Of a stretch of DNA of 64,000 nucleotides, positions 43,799-55,198 are shown piece after piece (positions within the stretch are counted from its first letter, which is position 1; every line of letters starts with the position of its first letter). Below the pieces are notes generated by a model. It saw nothing but the letters and a program-made list of their open reading frames with translations, was not told the DNA's origin and made no database searches. This DNA is from Haematobia irritans (lineage: Eukaryota > Arthropoda > Insecta > Diptera > Muscidae). Location of the stretch: the NCBI RefSeq assembly GCF_050003625.1, contig NC_134398.1, forward strand, positions 85,127,983 to 85,191,982, in the 5' to 3' direction. The translations under genes were made by a program, and so were the position numbers.

Positions 43799-46112
43799 TC
43801 CCTTCCACCTTTTTCAGTCTTAGCTTCAATGGTTCATGTCCCGGTGATGTTGCTGGGCAAGCTTGAAGAGCATGTTGGTTACTGCTGTTGGGAAAAGCTG
43901 GAAAAGAAGTAGACGAGTTTTCTGTAGACTGTGACGGCTCGGCTGCATCTAACGGTGTTTCGAAGCTTTCGTCGAACGGTTCGGAAACGGATTGTTCTTT
44001 TTGTATTTCGTCCTGAGGAGTGGGAATAACAGGAATTTTTTTTACCATACTTATACTTCTTGTAAATGTTCTTCCTCCTCCAGTAATTTTAACTTCGCTC
44101 CCATTTCTTGCAATAGCTTCGTAAGTTGTCTTATCAAAATTTGGAGTGAGTTTATTGGTAAAAATTACGTTTTTCAACAACACTTTATCACCGACCTGGA
44201 TATTCGAATCTCTCGCATTTCGTTTCGCATCTGCCTTCTCTTTTCCCTTCTGTTTATTAATTAAATCGTTATCTCTAGCAGACGAATCAATAACATCCTC
44301 CGTAATATCCTCGATTCCAGGGATTTTGTCGCGAATACGTCTGTTGAACATTAACTCACTGGGAGAGGAGCCTGTGGTACCATGTGGAGTCACATTGTAC
44401 ATCAATATGAATTTTTGAATTTCCTCCTTATAATTAGAATTGTTTGCTGCCGCTATCTTCAAACGTTTCACCAGTGATTTGTTCATGTTTTCTACCTCGC
44501 CGTTCGCCTGCGGCCAATAAGGAGGTGTTCTTACCAAGGATATGTTATTTTCAGCGCAAAAAGTTTTAAATTCATCGCTTACATACTGTCGTCCATTATC
44601 AGTTCTAATCGATTTTGGTAATCCCAGTCTAGAAAAGATATCTTTCATCGCCTTAATTATTACTTCGGAAGAAATTCGTCTCAAGAAAACCACTTCTTGG
44701 TAACGGGAATAGTAATCTATTAGTACCAACAAATGCTCTCCATTGGGCAGCGGGCCAAGTAGATCAGTTGCCAAAAATTCCCAAGGACCGTTAGGGAATT
44801 GATGCCTCTTCATTGGAGTGGGTTTCGACGGTTGAGATACCAAAAGACAGTCACGGCAAGTTTTCACATAGTTTTCTGCCTCCCTGTCAATTAAAGGCCA
44901 CCATACTTTAGACCGCAGCCACCGTTTCATCATAGACTCTCCAGGATGACCCTCATGTGCCAATTCCAAAACTTTCCGCCTCAATGAGGATGGCATAACA
45001 ATCCGGTTTCCACGCAGCAATATAGACCCGATTGCAGATAATTCGAAACGAAATACATAATAAGGATTCGACTTCTTCAACTCCCAACACTCATTTTCCA
45101 TACTGGAAATCGCCTCACAAATATCCATGTCTTTACCGCTCTCCTTGCTAATCACGGAAATAGTTAAAGTAGTAGGAACTGTATTTTCCAATATGTGAAA
45201 TATTGATGCCTCACACCCTCCGTCAAAAGAGTCCTCTTCTGAAATTTTGCATAGTCTCGAAATCGAATCTGCTATATTCTCTTTCCCTGGGCGATATATT
45301 ACCTTAAATTTGAAGGCTTGTAGCCTCAGCAGCCACCTTTCAATTCTAGCTGGCGGTTTCGATGTTGGTTTGAAAATTGCTTCTAATGCTAGATAATAAT
45401 AAAATCGTTCTACCGAACAAACTAAAGCCAAACTCTCCTTCTCCGTTTGAGAGTATTTTTTGTCAATGGCTGACAAACTTTTACTTGCAAAAGTTATTAT
45501 TCTTGGTTGTCCCTCATCATTAAATTGTAGTAAAACGGCCCCTAGGGCCACAGGACTTGCATCGGCAATCACTCGCGTTTTTAACCTTGGGTCAAAATAT
45601 GACAAGTTTGGTATCTCTGATAACATTAATTTCAATTTGTTGAAGGCTTGCTCTTGACTTTGACCCCATGAAAATTTGTAAGCAATATCCTTAAAGGCTC
45701 CGTAATATCTGCTAAATCCGGTAAAAATTTGCCTATATAACGTCACCAGGCCCAAAAAACTGCGCACTTCCTCTTTTGATTTTGGAGCTCGGAATTCTTT
45801 TACATCTTTAATTTTATCCGGATCTGCAGTAAACCCTTCCGAAGAAAGTACATGTCCAAGAAATACAAGCTTCTTTACTTTCCATATACATTTTGTTTGA
45901 TTTAAAGTAACATTGTTTTTCTTTAGAACAGCTAAAACGGATTCTAACGCTTCGTCATGATCTCTATCGCAGCTTCCAAAAACTATAATGTCATCAATAT
46001 AGTTCAGAGCATTTCGACATGTAGAAAGCATCCCTTCGATTATTTTCTGAAAAATCTCGGGAGCTGAGTTCACTCCAAACATAAGCCTTTTATATCTATC
46101 GACTTGCCTCAT
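43785..46112 (-). pseudogene. Gypsy pol, 3' part: RT end, RNase H, integrase
   Basis: A 775-codon open frame. The RT part has YKRLMFGVNSAPEIFQ and YIDDIIVFG (catalytic DD), RNase H has VIADASPVALGAV, and the integrase zinc finger is HEGHPGESMMK ... CRDC. The integrase catalytic triad is seen in ATDLLGPLP, RTDNGRQYVS and NGEVENMNKS. A chromodomain was not recognised. The frame is open throughout but begins inside RT. Its true start is fused to the gag frame at 46096-47718, from which a small out-of-frame deletion now separates it. No product of normal length can be made without frameshifting. Confidence 0.93.
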
Positions 46113-47718
46113 CCAATTCTAGTTGGTGGTACGCTGATTTAAGATCCAGCCTAGAAAAGATTTTTGCGTTCTTTAATCTGCTCATAAATGATTCAAAAGT
46201 CGGTAGAGGATAATTTTCGCGAAGAATGGCGCGATTGGCACATCTCATGTCCACACATAGACGGATATCATCGTTTCCTTTGAAGGCAATTACTATCGGC
46301 GAAATCCACTTGCTATGTCCATTAACCGGTTCTATAATGTCAAGTCGTAATGCCTCGTCTATCTTATTTGACACTTTTTCTTCCAACGCAATTGGGACTC
46401 GGCGAACGGGTTGTTGTATTGGTTTGATTGTGTGATCTATAGACAGAGAAACTTTAATTCCATGTATTTTGGGAAAAGGTTGTTGTTTGTCATCGACGTT
46501 GTTGACATAAAGTCCAAGTCTTAACACATTTAGTTGAAGAGCCGTTTCTCTACCTAAAAGTGATTGGTGTCCGTTCCTGATGACATAGAATGACGATATG
46601 ATCTCGCTTCTATTTCCCACGCAAATAGGAGCATCGAAAACAACAACAATTTCCAAAGGCTGTTTAGCAACGTAGGCTTTGAACTGGTTTTCAGAATGAG
46701 ATCGAATATTCCACATAACAGCCCCGGAAGAACAAAGGATTTCCCAATCATTCTCACTCACAAGATTGAAACGGCAACCAGAGTCGATTACCATAGTAAT
46801 ATTTCTCCCACCAACCGTACATGATATATTTTCCTGATTGCTGTCACCATGATTGACATTAAAACAGCCAAATTCACGATGGTCTGGTGATAATTGTCCT
46901 TGCTCCTCGATACATCGCACATTAGTTGATTGGCGGTTCCTTTTGTATGGGCCATCATTGTTGTTCACCTCGCGTCTTCTTTTCTTTGTTCTGCACTTAA
47001 TTGCAAAATGTCCCACCAATAAACACTTATTGCATTTTGCATTCTTTGCTGGGCAATCAGTATAGTTTGCAGAATGTCCTTTTCTACCACACCGACCACA
47101 TTCGATCAACGAATTTGATTCAGTAGAATTCTTGGTGGAAATTTTATTCACTTGCTCTTTTTCTGTATTAAACATACATCTTGATGTGCCGTTGATTTGT
47201 TCGTGTACTTGGCAAGCTTCTACAATTTCCGAGAGACTTTGTTCCTTTTCCAACAATCGTTTTTTTAAATCTAGTGGTGCCCATGAATCTATTATTTTGT
47301 CCTTAATGGATATTTCTTCAATTTCTTCTTTTGTAGTGCCAAAGGAACATTTAGCTACCTGTTGTCGCAATCGTAGTAAAAATTTGTTAAAATTTTCACC
47401 CTCAACAGGAACAATGCTTCGAAACAAATGTCTCTCGAAAGTTGTATTTCTCTTTGGAGAGAAATATTCATTTAATTTCGCAACCAAAACATCAAAAATC
47501 TTTTCCTTGTCAGCATCTAGGGCTCCTGGGATGTTAAAAATTACTTCCTGCAACTGCGGACCACCCAAGTGCAGAAGTTTATTCTTTTTCTTCACGTTAT
47601 CAGTGATTTCTTCTGCTGCCAAATAAAGGTTAAATGATCTTAACCACTTTTCCCATTCGTGGCGTATAAGGGTTTTGTCTATCACATCGCACAGGAATGG
47701 CTTAATTATTTCTGCCAT
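46096..47718 (-). pseudogene. Gypsy gag, protease and RT start
   Basis: A 540-codon frame from MAEIIKPFLCDVIDK, the first ATG after the 5' LTR leader. The gag capsid-like region covers roughly residues 1-190. Two CCHC knuckles follow at about 205-245 (CGRCGRKGHSANYTDC, CNKCLLVGHFAIKC). The retropepsin motif VIDSG is near 315 and IRLCVDMRCANR plus RLDLKSAYHQ (RT motif A) are near the end. Compared with other gypsy RTs about 12 residues are absent after DEASR, a deletion of about 35 nt that also shifts frame. The rest is intact, so gag itself could still be made. Confidence 0.93.
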
Positions 47719-48001
47719 TTCACCAACCGTATAGCTGTAAGGACAAATGTATACATTAACCGGTTGTTGTGCAGCAATGCGTGTACTCTTTTATTGACAG
47801 TTGACATTTACCCAATGCCGAATTTAATCGGTAACATACCAATTTTTATCTTCTCGGAAGTCTTGAAATGCAATTTAATGCCCTTCCACTCTCTCAACAA
47901 TTTTTATTTTCGCAATTTAATGCAATTTTCTTGGATTCAACGAAGCACTGAAAATGTCCTCAATTTTTTTTAACCGTGGCCCGTTTTGCACTCGTCGCCA
48001 A

Positions 48002-48175
48002 TGTATTAACCCACAATTTCCAATAATCAAAACACTTTATTCTAGTGCAAAACGCTGAACTTAAACTGTTATTTTATTGGTTCTTATTTCTTAACACAAC
48101 TCAAAAAGACTCCAAAAATACATCACTCTACTTATCGAATCCTCAGTATAATCGATAACAATCAGTGTTGCCACA
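48002..48175 (-). repeat. 5' LTR of gypsy
   Basis: The 174 bp copy upstream of gag on the minus strand, identical by reading to 43625-43798. TGGCGACGAGTGC follows one base after its end and is the likely primer-binding site; the tRNA was not assigned. Confidence 0.93.
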
Positions 48176-48309
48176 AACAGTTTATTGACTTTTGGATAAG
48201 GAAACAAAGTTTATATCAGAGAAATGCGTCTTCTATGCTAAGCAAAATTTGCATTCATATTTTACATGAAATCATGAAATCTTTGGCATCAGACAATATT
48301 TTTTCAGTG

Positions 48310-48614
48310 CGCATTCATACGAACTACAAAATCTCAGAAAAGCAGTTGTCTACAATTTTTTGAAATTACGGAAAATTTTTGAAAAAATATATCATTAGTA
48401 TTGCATAATGGCAATGGTTAAACAAGATTCTTCAAACATCAGGATAAATTTCAATTTGAATATAAAAAATTATGAATGCCTCCGGTGAAACCCGAAGTTA
48501 AAATTATTGACGATTAGATAATAAAAATGATTTTTTATTTTATCCATCTAGTTAAGTATGATCTTCGTAAATAGTAGCATCAATTAGTTCTGAACCGATT
48601 ATATATGCACTTAC
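48310..48614 (-). other. OATP intron end, nothing else recognised
   Basis: Short AT-rich stretch between the CAC-2 end and the OATP donor site (GTAAGT on the minus strand at 48609-48614). Confidence 0.5.
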
Positions 48615-49535
48615 CTCAGAGTAGCCGAAAGAGCTGGCATTGTGGCCAAGAATGTAAAAAGCATCAGAATAAAACATAAAGTCACGAAATACGGTAGATA
48701 TTGACAAGATGATGAGCACATAGTATTGGTGGCCGAATATTCAGGCAATGGCATGGCCACAATGCATTCGCAATCCCTATACGATTTGCTATCGTTCAGT
48801 GATATCTCAGTCGCACAACCAGCATAGCAAGGATTATAGTACATGACATTGTCAGCTCCGCATATCGGATCATACATGTATCGGCTACAGGAACAATTCG
48901 CATTGCACGCAGCATCAAGTTCGATATTCAATCCAAATACCTGAGAGTGCTTCATTTGACCAGGATCCCGATATGATGTTGTAACACCAGCAAAATCCAG
49001 ATTTGGGCAGGAGAGCAGGAAGCAACTAGTAAAGAGGGTAGCAATTGCAGTCACAATTAGGCAGAGCTTTATTATGCCGGCACAATTGAGATTGAATTTC
49101 TTCACTAAATATCCCCCAAGGAATGTGCCACCGCCACCTGCTGGTACTGTGATCAAGCCCATGAGCAAGGCCGACCACACTGGGGATATACTGAATTGAT
49201 TTTCGATTTGCTTGGGAAGAAATGCCGCGAAGCCAGCTATGATCATACCCTCAGAGGCTCCAGCTAAGTTAAGGAAGACGAAAGTAGGATTTTTCAACAA
49301 AGACAACACAGCTAATGGCAGTTCCTTGATTTTAGTAAAAGCAGTTGGTTGATCAACGTTTTTGTTGGCATTATAGGCTTCGGATATTTTTTCCTGTTGC
49401 AATTTCTCCGAACCCGGCAATGAGGTCGGATATCCAAAAATCGGTATGGCCAAGATGAAACAAGCTACGGCAGCAAATACAAAACCAATCCACCACGCTC
49501 CAATCCAAACTTTGCTTGCACTGGTTAAGTTTAAT
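48615..49535 (-). CDS. OATP transporter, large central exon
   Basis: A 921 bp exon on the minus strand coding for 307 residues. It opens with WIGAWWIGF, the OATP family signature, and several membrane helices (FAAVACFILAIPIFGY; PTFVFLNLAGASEGMIIAGF; WSALLMGLITVPAGGGGTFL; IIKLCLIVTAIATLFTSCFL). A large extracellular Kazal-like Cys-rich domain follows (CNANCSCSRYMYDPICG ... CYAGC ... CECI), then another helix (LPYFVTLCFILMLFTFLA). Ends are acceptor AG (49536-49537) and donor GTAAGT. The family moves organic anions, steroid conjugates and similar solutes across the plasma membrane; the substrate here is unknown. There is no stop or frameshift, so the gene looks functional. Which fly Oatp it matches could not be decided. 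Confidence 0.96.
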
Positions 49536-49719
49536 CTGAAAGTGAAGAAAGTTAATGGGATTGTCAATCATCTCATTTGAAGCCTAATGTTTGATGTAAA
49601 GAATTTCACGTGGATTTGATGAAATATACTCCTTCAAGAAGATGGCTTAAAATGGACCATTTCCCGAAGTTAAATACTAATTCAGTTTCTGTATATATAA
49701 GTAAGTAACATTTTGGCTG

Positions 49720-49870
49720 TACGCAAGCGCCAGCTATCGTCGTGGTCAAGACAAACTCGGGTACAGTACGGTTCTCAAAGTTATGTAAAATGTGCCAACC
49801 AGATTGGATTACACTCTGGGGAAACCGCTTCTCGACAAAAAATTTGAAGCACTGATTACCAAGGGTGAAA
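49720..49870 (+). pseudogene. LOA-like LINE ORF2 fragment
   Basis: AVRKRQLSSWS then, after a frame change, GYSTVLKVM and LDYTLGKPLLDKKFEALIT correspond to 8940-9100 of the LINE at 6929-10131. Short, diverged and frameshifted; it lies in the 12.4 kb OATP intron. Confidence 0.7.
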
Positions 49871-50102
49871 TTTTAGACCATCCAAACGAAATATTATACC
49901 AACGAACATTTGTTATTGCGGAAAAAAATTATTTTTTTTGTGACAAACGTTGATTTTACAGGCTGTAAAAAAAGTCCAGATTTTTTTCATTTTCTGTAAT
50001 ATAAAGAATGTAGAAGCAAATATCAGATTTCATAAATTCTTTTCAAATTTATTCTTTTTCCCGGACCATTTGTATATGCAGAGTACATGTGTGCTTGCTA
50101 TA

Positions 50103-51887
50103 CACTGTTAGAAAAATATGTTTTTCATATGTTCCGATATAAACAAAATGTGTTTCGGGCACGATTTTAAACCACAATATATTTAAGTGCGAACATGTAA
50201 TGTTCCTGAACTAACACTAAATGTTTGGGACATCTATGTTAATATGTTAGAATATATTATGTTTGGGGCATGAATGTTTCATAAAAATCATATGTGAATA
50301 CAAACATATATAAATTTACAAATTTCGACTAAACATACATATGTTGTGATATTTTATTCAAAGCGACAGAGAGAGTATAGAGAGAAATAGAGATGGAAAC
50401 CGGGAGAGTTGACGAAAGATATCAATATAACACAGCAAAAGAGTCAAAAGAGAACAATTTCTGTGAAACCGCTTGTATGTTGTTTCGGAAAACTGTTTTA
50501 TGATAAGGCCAAAAATTTGATATGTTTAAGTCTAAATATTATTTAATTTGAATAAAGAGAATAAACATTCTGAACCAAGAGAATAGACATTTGAAAAACA
50601 AACAGCTTATGTTTTCGCCTTGAGAGCAGCATTTTATGTATGTGTGGACATGTGTTTTGTTTATCATTTTGGCATTATGGGCACAATTTTTTTCTTGGTT
50701 CGTTAAAAGAAATCAGGGGTTTTCATAAAAATAACGAAAGGGCACTATACTCTTTTTAGAGTTGGGACAGTAAAATGAAATAAGGAGGAAATAGTGAAAA
50801 ATTACACAGTAAAATGTAAAAAAAAACAAACTTTAGTTCCTCTTTATTAAAAAGTAGTCCACGAGGAGTTGACGGACACCATCAAATATAAAAGCGGGCA
50901 TTAAGTTCGAGTTTTACAGCTAAAACAATTTAAAAAGTTTATTTTCTTTAAAATGAATTATTAAAGAAAAATAAAAGGAATTTTAGAGCGATGGTGTTAA
51001 ATGCTAGTAAAAAACTGTTCACGCCTAAATAAATGTATGTTTATATTATAAAATTATTTATGTATGTTTATACTCGACTCCACGTTCTTCTTTTGTTAGA
51101 GTTTTTGAATTCCTTCCAAATTTTAAAGTTTTGTACCAAAAACAGTTTTTTTTACAAAATTGTTATTTTTCCAATAAAAAATAATATTTTATCCAAAAAT
51201 CAGTCAATTTCGTTTATATCAAGCACTGTTACTGACTATAAATCTTTAATAACGCACATTTCGAAGTTTCATTTAAAAAAAATTAATATAGTGTAAATAT
51301 AAATGTGTAAATTAAAAAAAAAAAAAAAACAAAAAAAAAATGTTCGGTCGGAGCAGGGATTGAACCCACGACCCTTTGCATGCAAGGCAGACATGCTAAC
51401 CACTGCTCCACGTGGCAAACAAATGTATGTTTCTGTTAAATAATGTTATGTTTGCATAGGCTCGTGGGCGCTGCAAACTATGCTATATAAATGTAACTTA
51501 AAACGATAATTATCTACTGGTGACTATAACAGCTACGTAGCCCAGTGGATAGTGTGTTGGCTTACAAACTGTATGGTCCTCGGTTCGATTCTCCGTGCAG
51601 GCGAAAGGTAAAATTTAAAAAATTTATAAAAGTGAATAATTTCTTCAACATCATTTGTATTACAGAGAAAGGTGCCAATAACTAAAAAAATTCGTGGAAG
51701 TGAAAATTACGAGTATGTTAGGAAATTCTTCCAAGCATATAATATTTTTGGCTCAAAATGCTTCCAAACATATAATATGTTCACATAAAACAAACATATT
51801 AATGTTTCGGCAGTATGCAATAATATATGTGCTTCCTGCAAAATATGTTTGGAACATATGTTAAAGAAGCGATTTTTTTTGAGGGTG
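50103..51887 (+). mobile_element. CAC-1 element, copy 2 (1785 bp)
   Basis: Near-identical to the copy at 29010-30801 from CACTGTTAGAAAAATATG to GATTTTTTTTGAGGGTG, with TA on both sides. Both tRNA-like modules are kept (beta antisense 51341-51416, alpha sense 51534-51604). Differences are mostly small indels in A/T runs. No transposase. Confidence 0.88.
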
Positions 51888-52195
51888 TATGAGTACACTT
51901 ATTCGAAGAGTCGAAAAACAACTGGTACACATTTATATGAACAACAAAATGTACGAATAACTTCTCCTTGCTACTCTGATGTCTTCTCTACCAACGAATG
52001 CATATTCCTCTATCGCCCTTATTTAAGTGTACACAGACCGATCACGTCGAGTATGTTATGAGAACAAAACTGCATGGAGGCAGGAGTGAAAAATCAAAAT
52101 TTTATATTATACTTATATTATATTATGACAAAGCGTACCATTTGGGTTCAAATTGTACCAAATTTCAAAAATAATAGATTAGAATCCCAGCAAAA
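51888..52195. other. Intron sequence, nothing recognised
   Basis: OATP intron; no element ends or gene were found. Confidence 0.4.
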
Positions 52196-52588
52196 AATGG
52201 AGCACTATTTCAGCAGGATTGTAAGGGAGCGAGGCAGCACCAACTGCTTACAAAACAACAGAATCAGCGCTGATTTCCGTGGACGATGTCCCGATTTAGA
52301 GCAGCATCTACATAGCGCTGATATAATTGCCCATTTTAATAGAAATATTGCTCAGAAGTGATATATAATCTAGAGTATAGCATTGTTGGCGTGAAGGAAA
52401 ACAGCAGGACCTTTCAGGCATCTATACTGCATGAATTGGTTGCAATAACGTAAACGAATGATCATAAACTAGTTTGATTACTCGGTTACGTCATTGCCAC
52501 CGATTAATGCCGTGTGGATGCACTGCCTACTTTATTGTATACCAAAAAGTGCAAATAAACTCATACTGCTCAAGTATTTTTTGCTGGG
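52196..52588. mobile_element. MITE with CCCAGCAAAAAAT ends
   Basis: Starts CCCAGCAAAAAATGG and ends AGTATTTTTTGCTGGG, an inverted pair of 13 bp. The interior is not AT-rich and holds ACAGAATCAGCGCTGATTTCC and other short palindromes. GAA occurs at both outer edges. The superfamily is unknown. Confidence 0.6.
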
Positions 52589-53229
52589 AGAAATAAATAA
52601 AAATTATTTATTAACTAAATAACGAATGTGCCATTTGTAAAGGTTTGTAGCCAAGGAAACTGTAAAAACCACACGCACAGTAAAAACCTGTTTGGACATG
52701 GTTGCCGCATCCATTTAATGTTTATCTAGAGTATGTAATTGTAGCGAAAACCACACTCAGAAAATTTAACGGCTTAACTACAAGTAAATTCCATAATATT
52801 GAGTAGTTCAAAATTTTACTCACAGTTAGTTAAATTTAACTATTGATGAACAAAATTAACTCAGTCGAAGTAAATTGAACTTACGGGCATTACCAGCAAA
52901 ATGGTTAAGAACTCCCAATGAGTTCGTAAATGGACTGAAGCAAATATAATAATAGGGAATACGTATTTTCTCGAACGTACGAAGAAGTTTCTCAGCGTTA
53001 CTGAACTTTTACTGTGCAATATTACGAAGTCTAGTTGGACACGAAATTTCCATTTTTAGTATAAATAAACTAACGATTAATGTCAATTCTAACTACCGTT
53101 GAGTGAATCTATTTCTAGACAATAGTTCGTCTCCGAACCATGTGCTCGTGTGGTGTTTCAAAAAATAGACACATGAATACATGCAGCCAAGCTAGAAAAG
53201 AATAAACAAAGTCACATTTGGTTGTTGAT
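52589..53229. other. Intron sequence with a possible CAC-type relic
   Basis: CACTCAGAAAATTTAACGG near 52754 and GAACTTTTACTGTG near 53004-53017 look like decayed inverted ends of a small CAC-type element. No gene. Confidence 0.35.
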
Positions 53230-53417
53230 GAGTGTAAGAGCTAAGTGGCCCAGTGGATAGTGTATTTAGTTAGAAAACTGATGGTACGCGGTTCGATCCT
53301 CTCTCCGGACAAAAGGTAAAATTTTATAAAATGATAAAAATTAAATCTAATAAATGATTCTAAAGGATTTGTATTACAGAAGAGTAAGTGGTTTGTACTA
53401 AATATAATATGACATGT
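53230..53417 (+). mobile_element. Diverged CAC-1-type relic with tRNA-like module
   Basis: The A box (GTGGCCCAGTGGATAG) and B box (GGTTCGATCCT), then AGGTAAAATTTTATAAAATG and TTTGTATTACAG, parallel module alpha and what follows it in CAC-1. CAC-1 copy 3 begins at 53419, at a TA within or beside this relic. Confidence 0.55.
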
Positions 53418-53418
53418 A

Positions 53419-55196
53419 CACCCTCATAAAAAATCGCTTCTTTAACATATGTTCCAAACATATTTTGTAGGAAGCACATATATTATTGGATACTGCCGAA
53501 ACATTAATATGTTTGTTTTATGTGAACATATTATATGTTTGGAAGCATTTTGAGCCAAAAATATTATATGTTTGGAAGAATTTTTCCCAAACACGATTGT
53601 GCTCATTCCCTAACATACTCGTAATTTGCACTTCCACGAAGTTTATTAGTTCTTGGCACCTTTTTCTGTAATACAAATAATATTGAAGAAATTATTCACT
53701 TTTATAATTTTTTTTAAATTTTACCTTTCGCCTGCACGGAGAATCGAACCGAGGACCATACAGTTTGTAAGCCAACACACTATCCACTGGGCTACGTAGC
53801 TGTTATAGCACCATTAGATAATTATCGTTATAAGTTACATTTATTTAGCATAGTTTGCAGCGCCCACGAGCCCGTGCAAACATAACATTATTTAACAGAA
53901 ACATACATTTGTTTGCCACGTGAAGCAGTGGTTAGCATGTCTGCCTTATATGCAAAGGGTCGTGGGTTCAATCCCTGCTCCGACCGAAAACTTTTTTTTT
54001 TATTTACACATGTATATTTATACTATATTAAATTTTTATAATGAAACTTCGAAATGTGGGTTATTAAAGATTTATAGTCAGTAACAGTAACGAAATTGAC
54101 TGATTTTTGGATAAAATATTATTTTTTATTGGAAAAATAACAATTTTGTAAAAAAAACTGTTTTTGGTACAAAACTTTAAAATTTGGAAGGAATTCAAAA
54201 ACTCTAACAAAAGAAGAACGTGGAGTCGAGTATAAACATACATAAATAATTTTATAATATAAACATACATTTATTTAGGCGTGAACAGTTTTTTACTAGC
54301 ATTTAACACCATCGCTCTAAAATGCCTTTTATTTCTCTTTAATAATTAATTTTAAAGAAAATAAACTTTTTAAATTGTTTTAGCTGTAAAACTCGAACTT
54401 AATGCCCGCTTTTATATTTGATGGTGTCCGTCAACTCCTCGTGGACGACTTATTAATAAAGAGGAACTAAACTTTGTTTTTATACATTTTACTGTGTAAT
54501 TTTTCACTATTTCCCCCTTATTTCATATTACTCTCCCAACTCTAAAAAGAGTATAGTTCCCTTTCGTTATTTTTATGAAGACCCCTGATTTCTTTTAACG
54601 AACCAAGAAAAAATTGTGCCCATAATGCCAAAATGATAAACAAAACACATGTCCACACATACATAAAATGCTACTCTCAAGGCGAAAACATATGCTGTTT
54701 GTTTTTCAAATGTCTATTCTCTTGGTTCCGAATGTCTATTCTCTTTATTCAAATTAAATAATATTTAGACTTAAGCATATCAAATTTTTGGCCTTATCAT
54801 AAATCAGTTTTCCGAAACAAAAGCGGTTTCACAGAAATTGTTCTCTTTTGATTCTTTCGCTGTGTAATGTTGATATCTTTCGTCAACTCTCCCGGTTTCC
54901 ATCTTTATTTCTTTCTCTATACTCTCTCTGTCGCTTTGAATAAAATATCACAACATATGTATGTTTAGTCGAAATTTGTAAATTTATATATGTTTGCATT
55001 CACACGTATGATTTTTATGAAACATTCATGCCCCAAACATAATATATTCTAACATATTAACATAGATGTCCCAAACATTTAGTGTTAGTTTAGGAACATT
55101 ACATGTTTGCACTTAAATATATTGTGTTTTAAAATTGTGCCCGAAACACATTTTGTTTATATTGGAACATATGAAAAACATATTTTTCTAAGAGTG
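53419..55196 (-). mobile_element. CAC-1 element, copy 3 (1778 bp), inverted
   Basis: The reverse complement of the other two CAC-1 copies: CACCCTCATAAAAAATCGC at the left, ATATTTTTCTAAGAGTG at the right, with TA on both sides. Modules alpha (53726-53797) and beta (53922-53990) are present with orientation flipped. Together with copy 2 it forms a large inverted repeat (50103-51887 against 53419-55196) with a spacer of about 1.5 kb. Confidence 0.88.
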
Positions 55197-55198
55197 TA

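Larger units (their letters stand above)
43625..48175 (-). mobile_element. Ty3/gypsy retrotransposon with identical LTRs
   Basis: Two 174 bp LTRs (43625-43798 and 48002-48175) read identically base for base, with a 5 bp duplication AACAG (43620-43624 and 48176-48180). On the minus strand a primer-binding-like TGGCGACGAGTGC follows the 5' LTR, and a purine tract (AAAAAGGTGGAAGGGA) precedes the 3' LTR. One gag-pol frame spans it but is broken once in RT. There is no env. LTR identity implies a recent insertion. Confidence 0.95.
43165..48309 (+). mobile_element. CAC-2 element, copy 2, split by gypsy
   Basis: 43165-43624 and 48181-48309 together match the CAC-2 copy at 27805-28296. Shared blocks are AAATTCAGACTCGACTTCAA, AAATCACCTAACAGTCAGGAC and the end CAATATTTTTTCAGTG. 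The 5' terminus is missing. The gypsy element at 43625-48175 inserted in it, duplicating AACAG. Confidence 0.7.
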
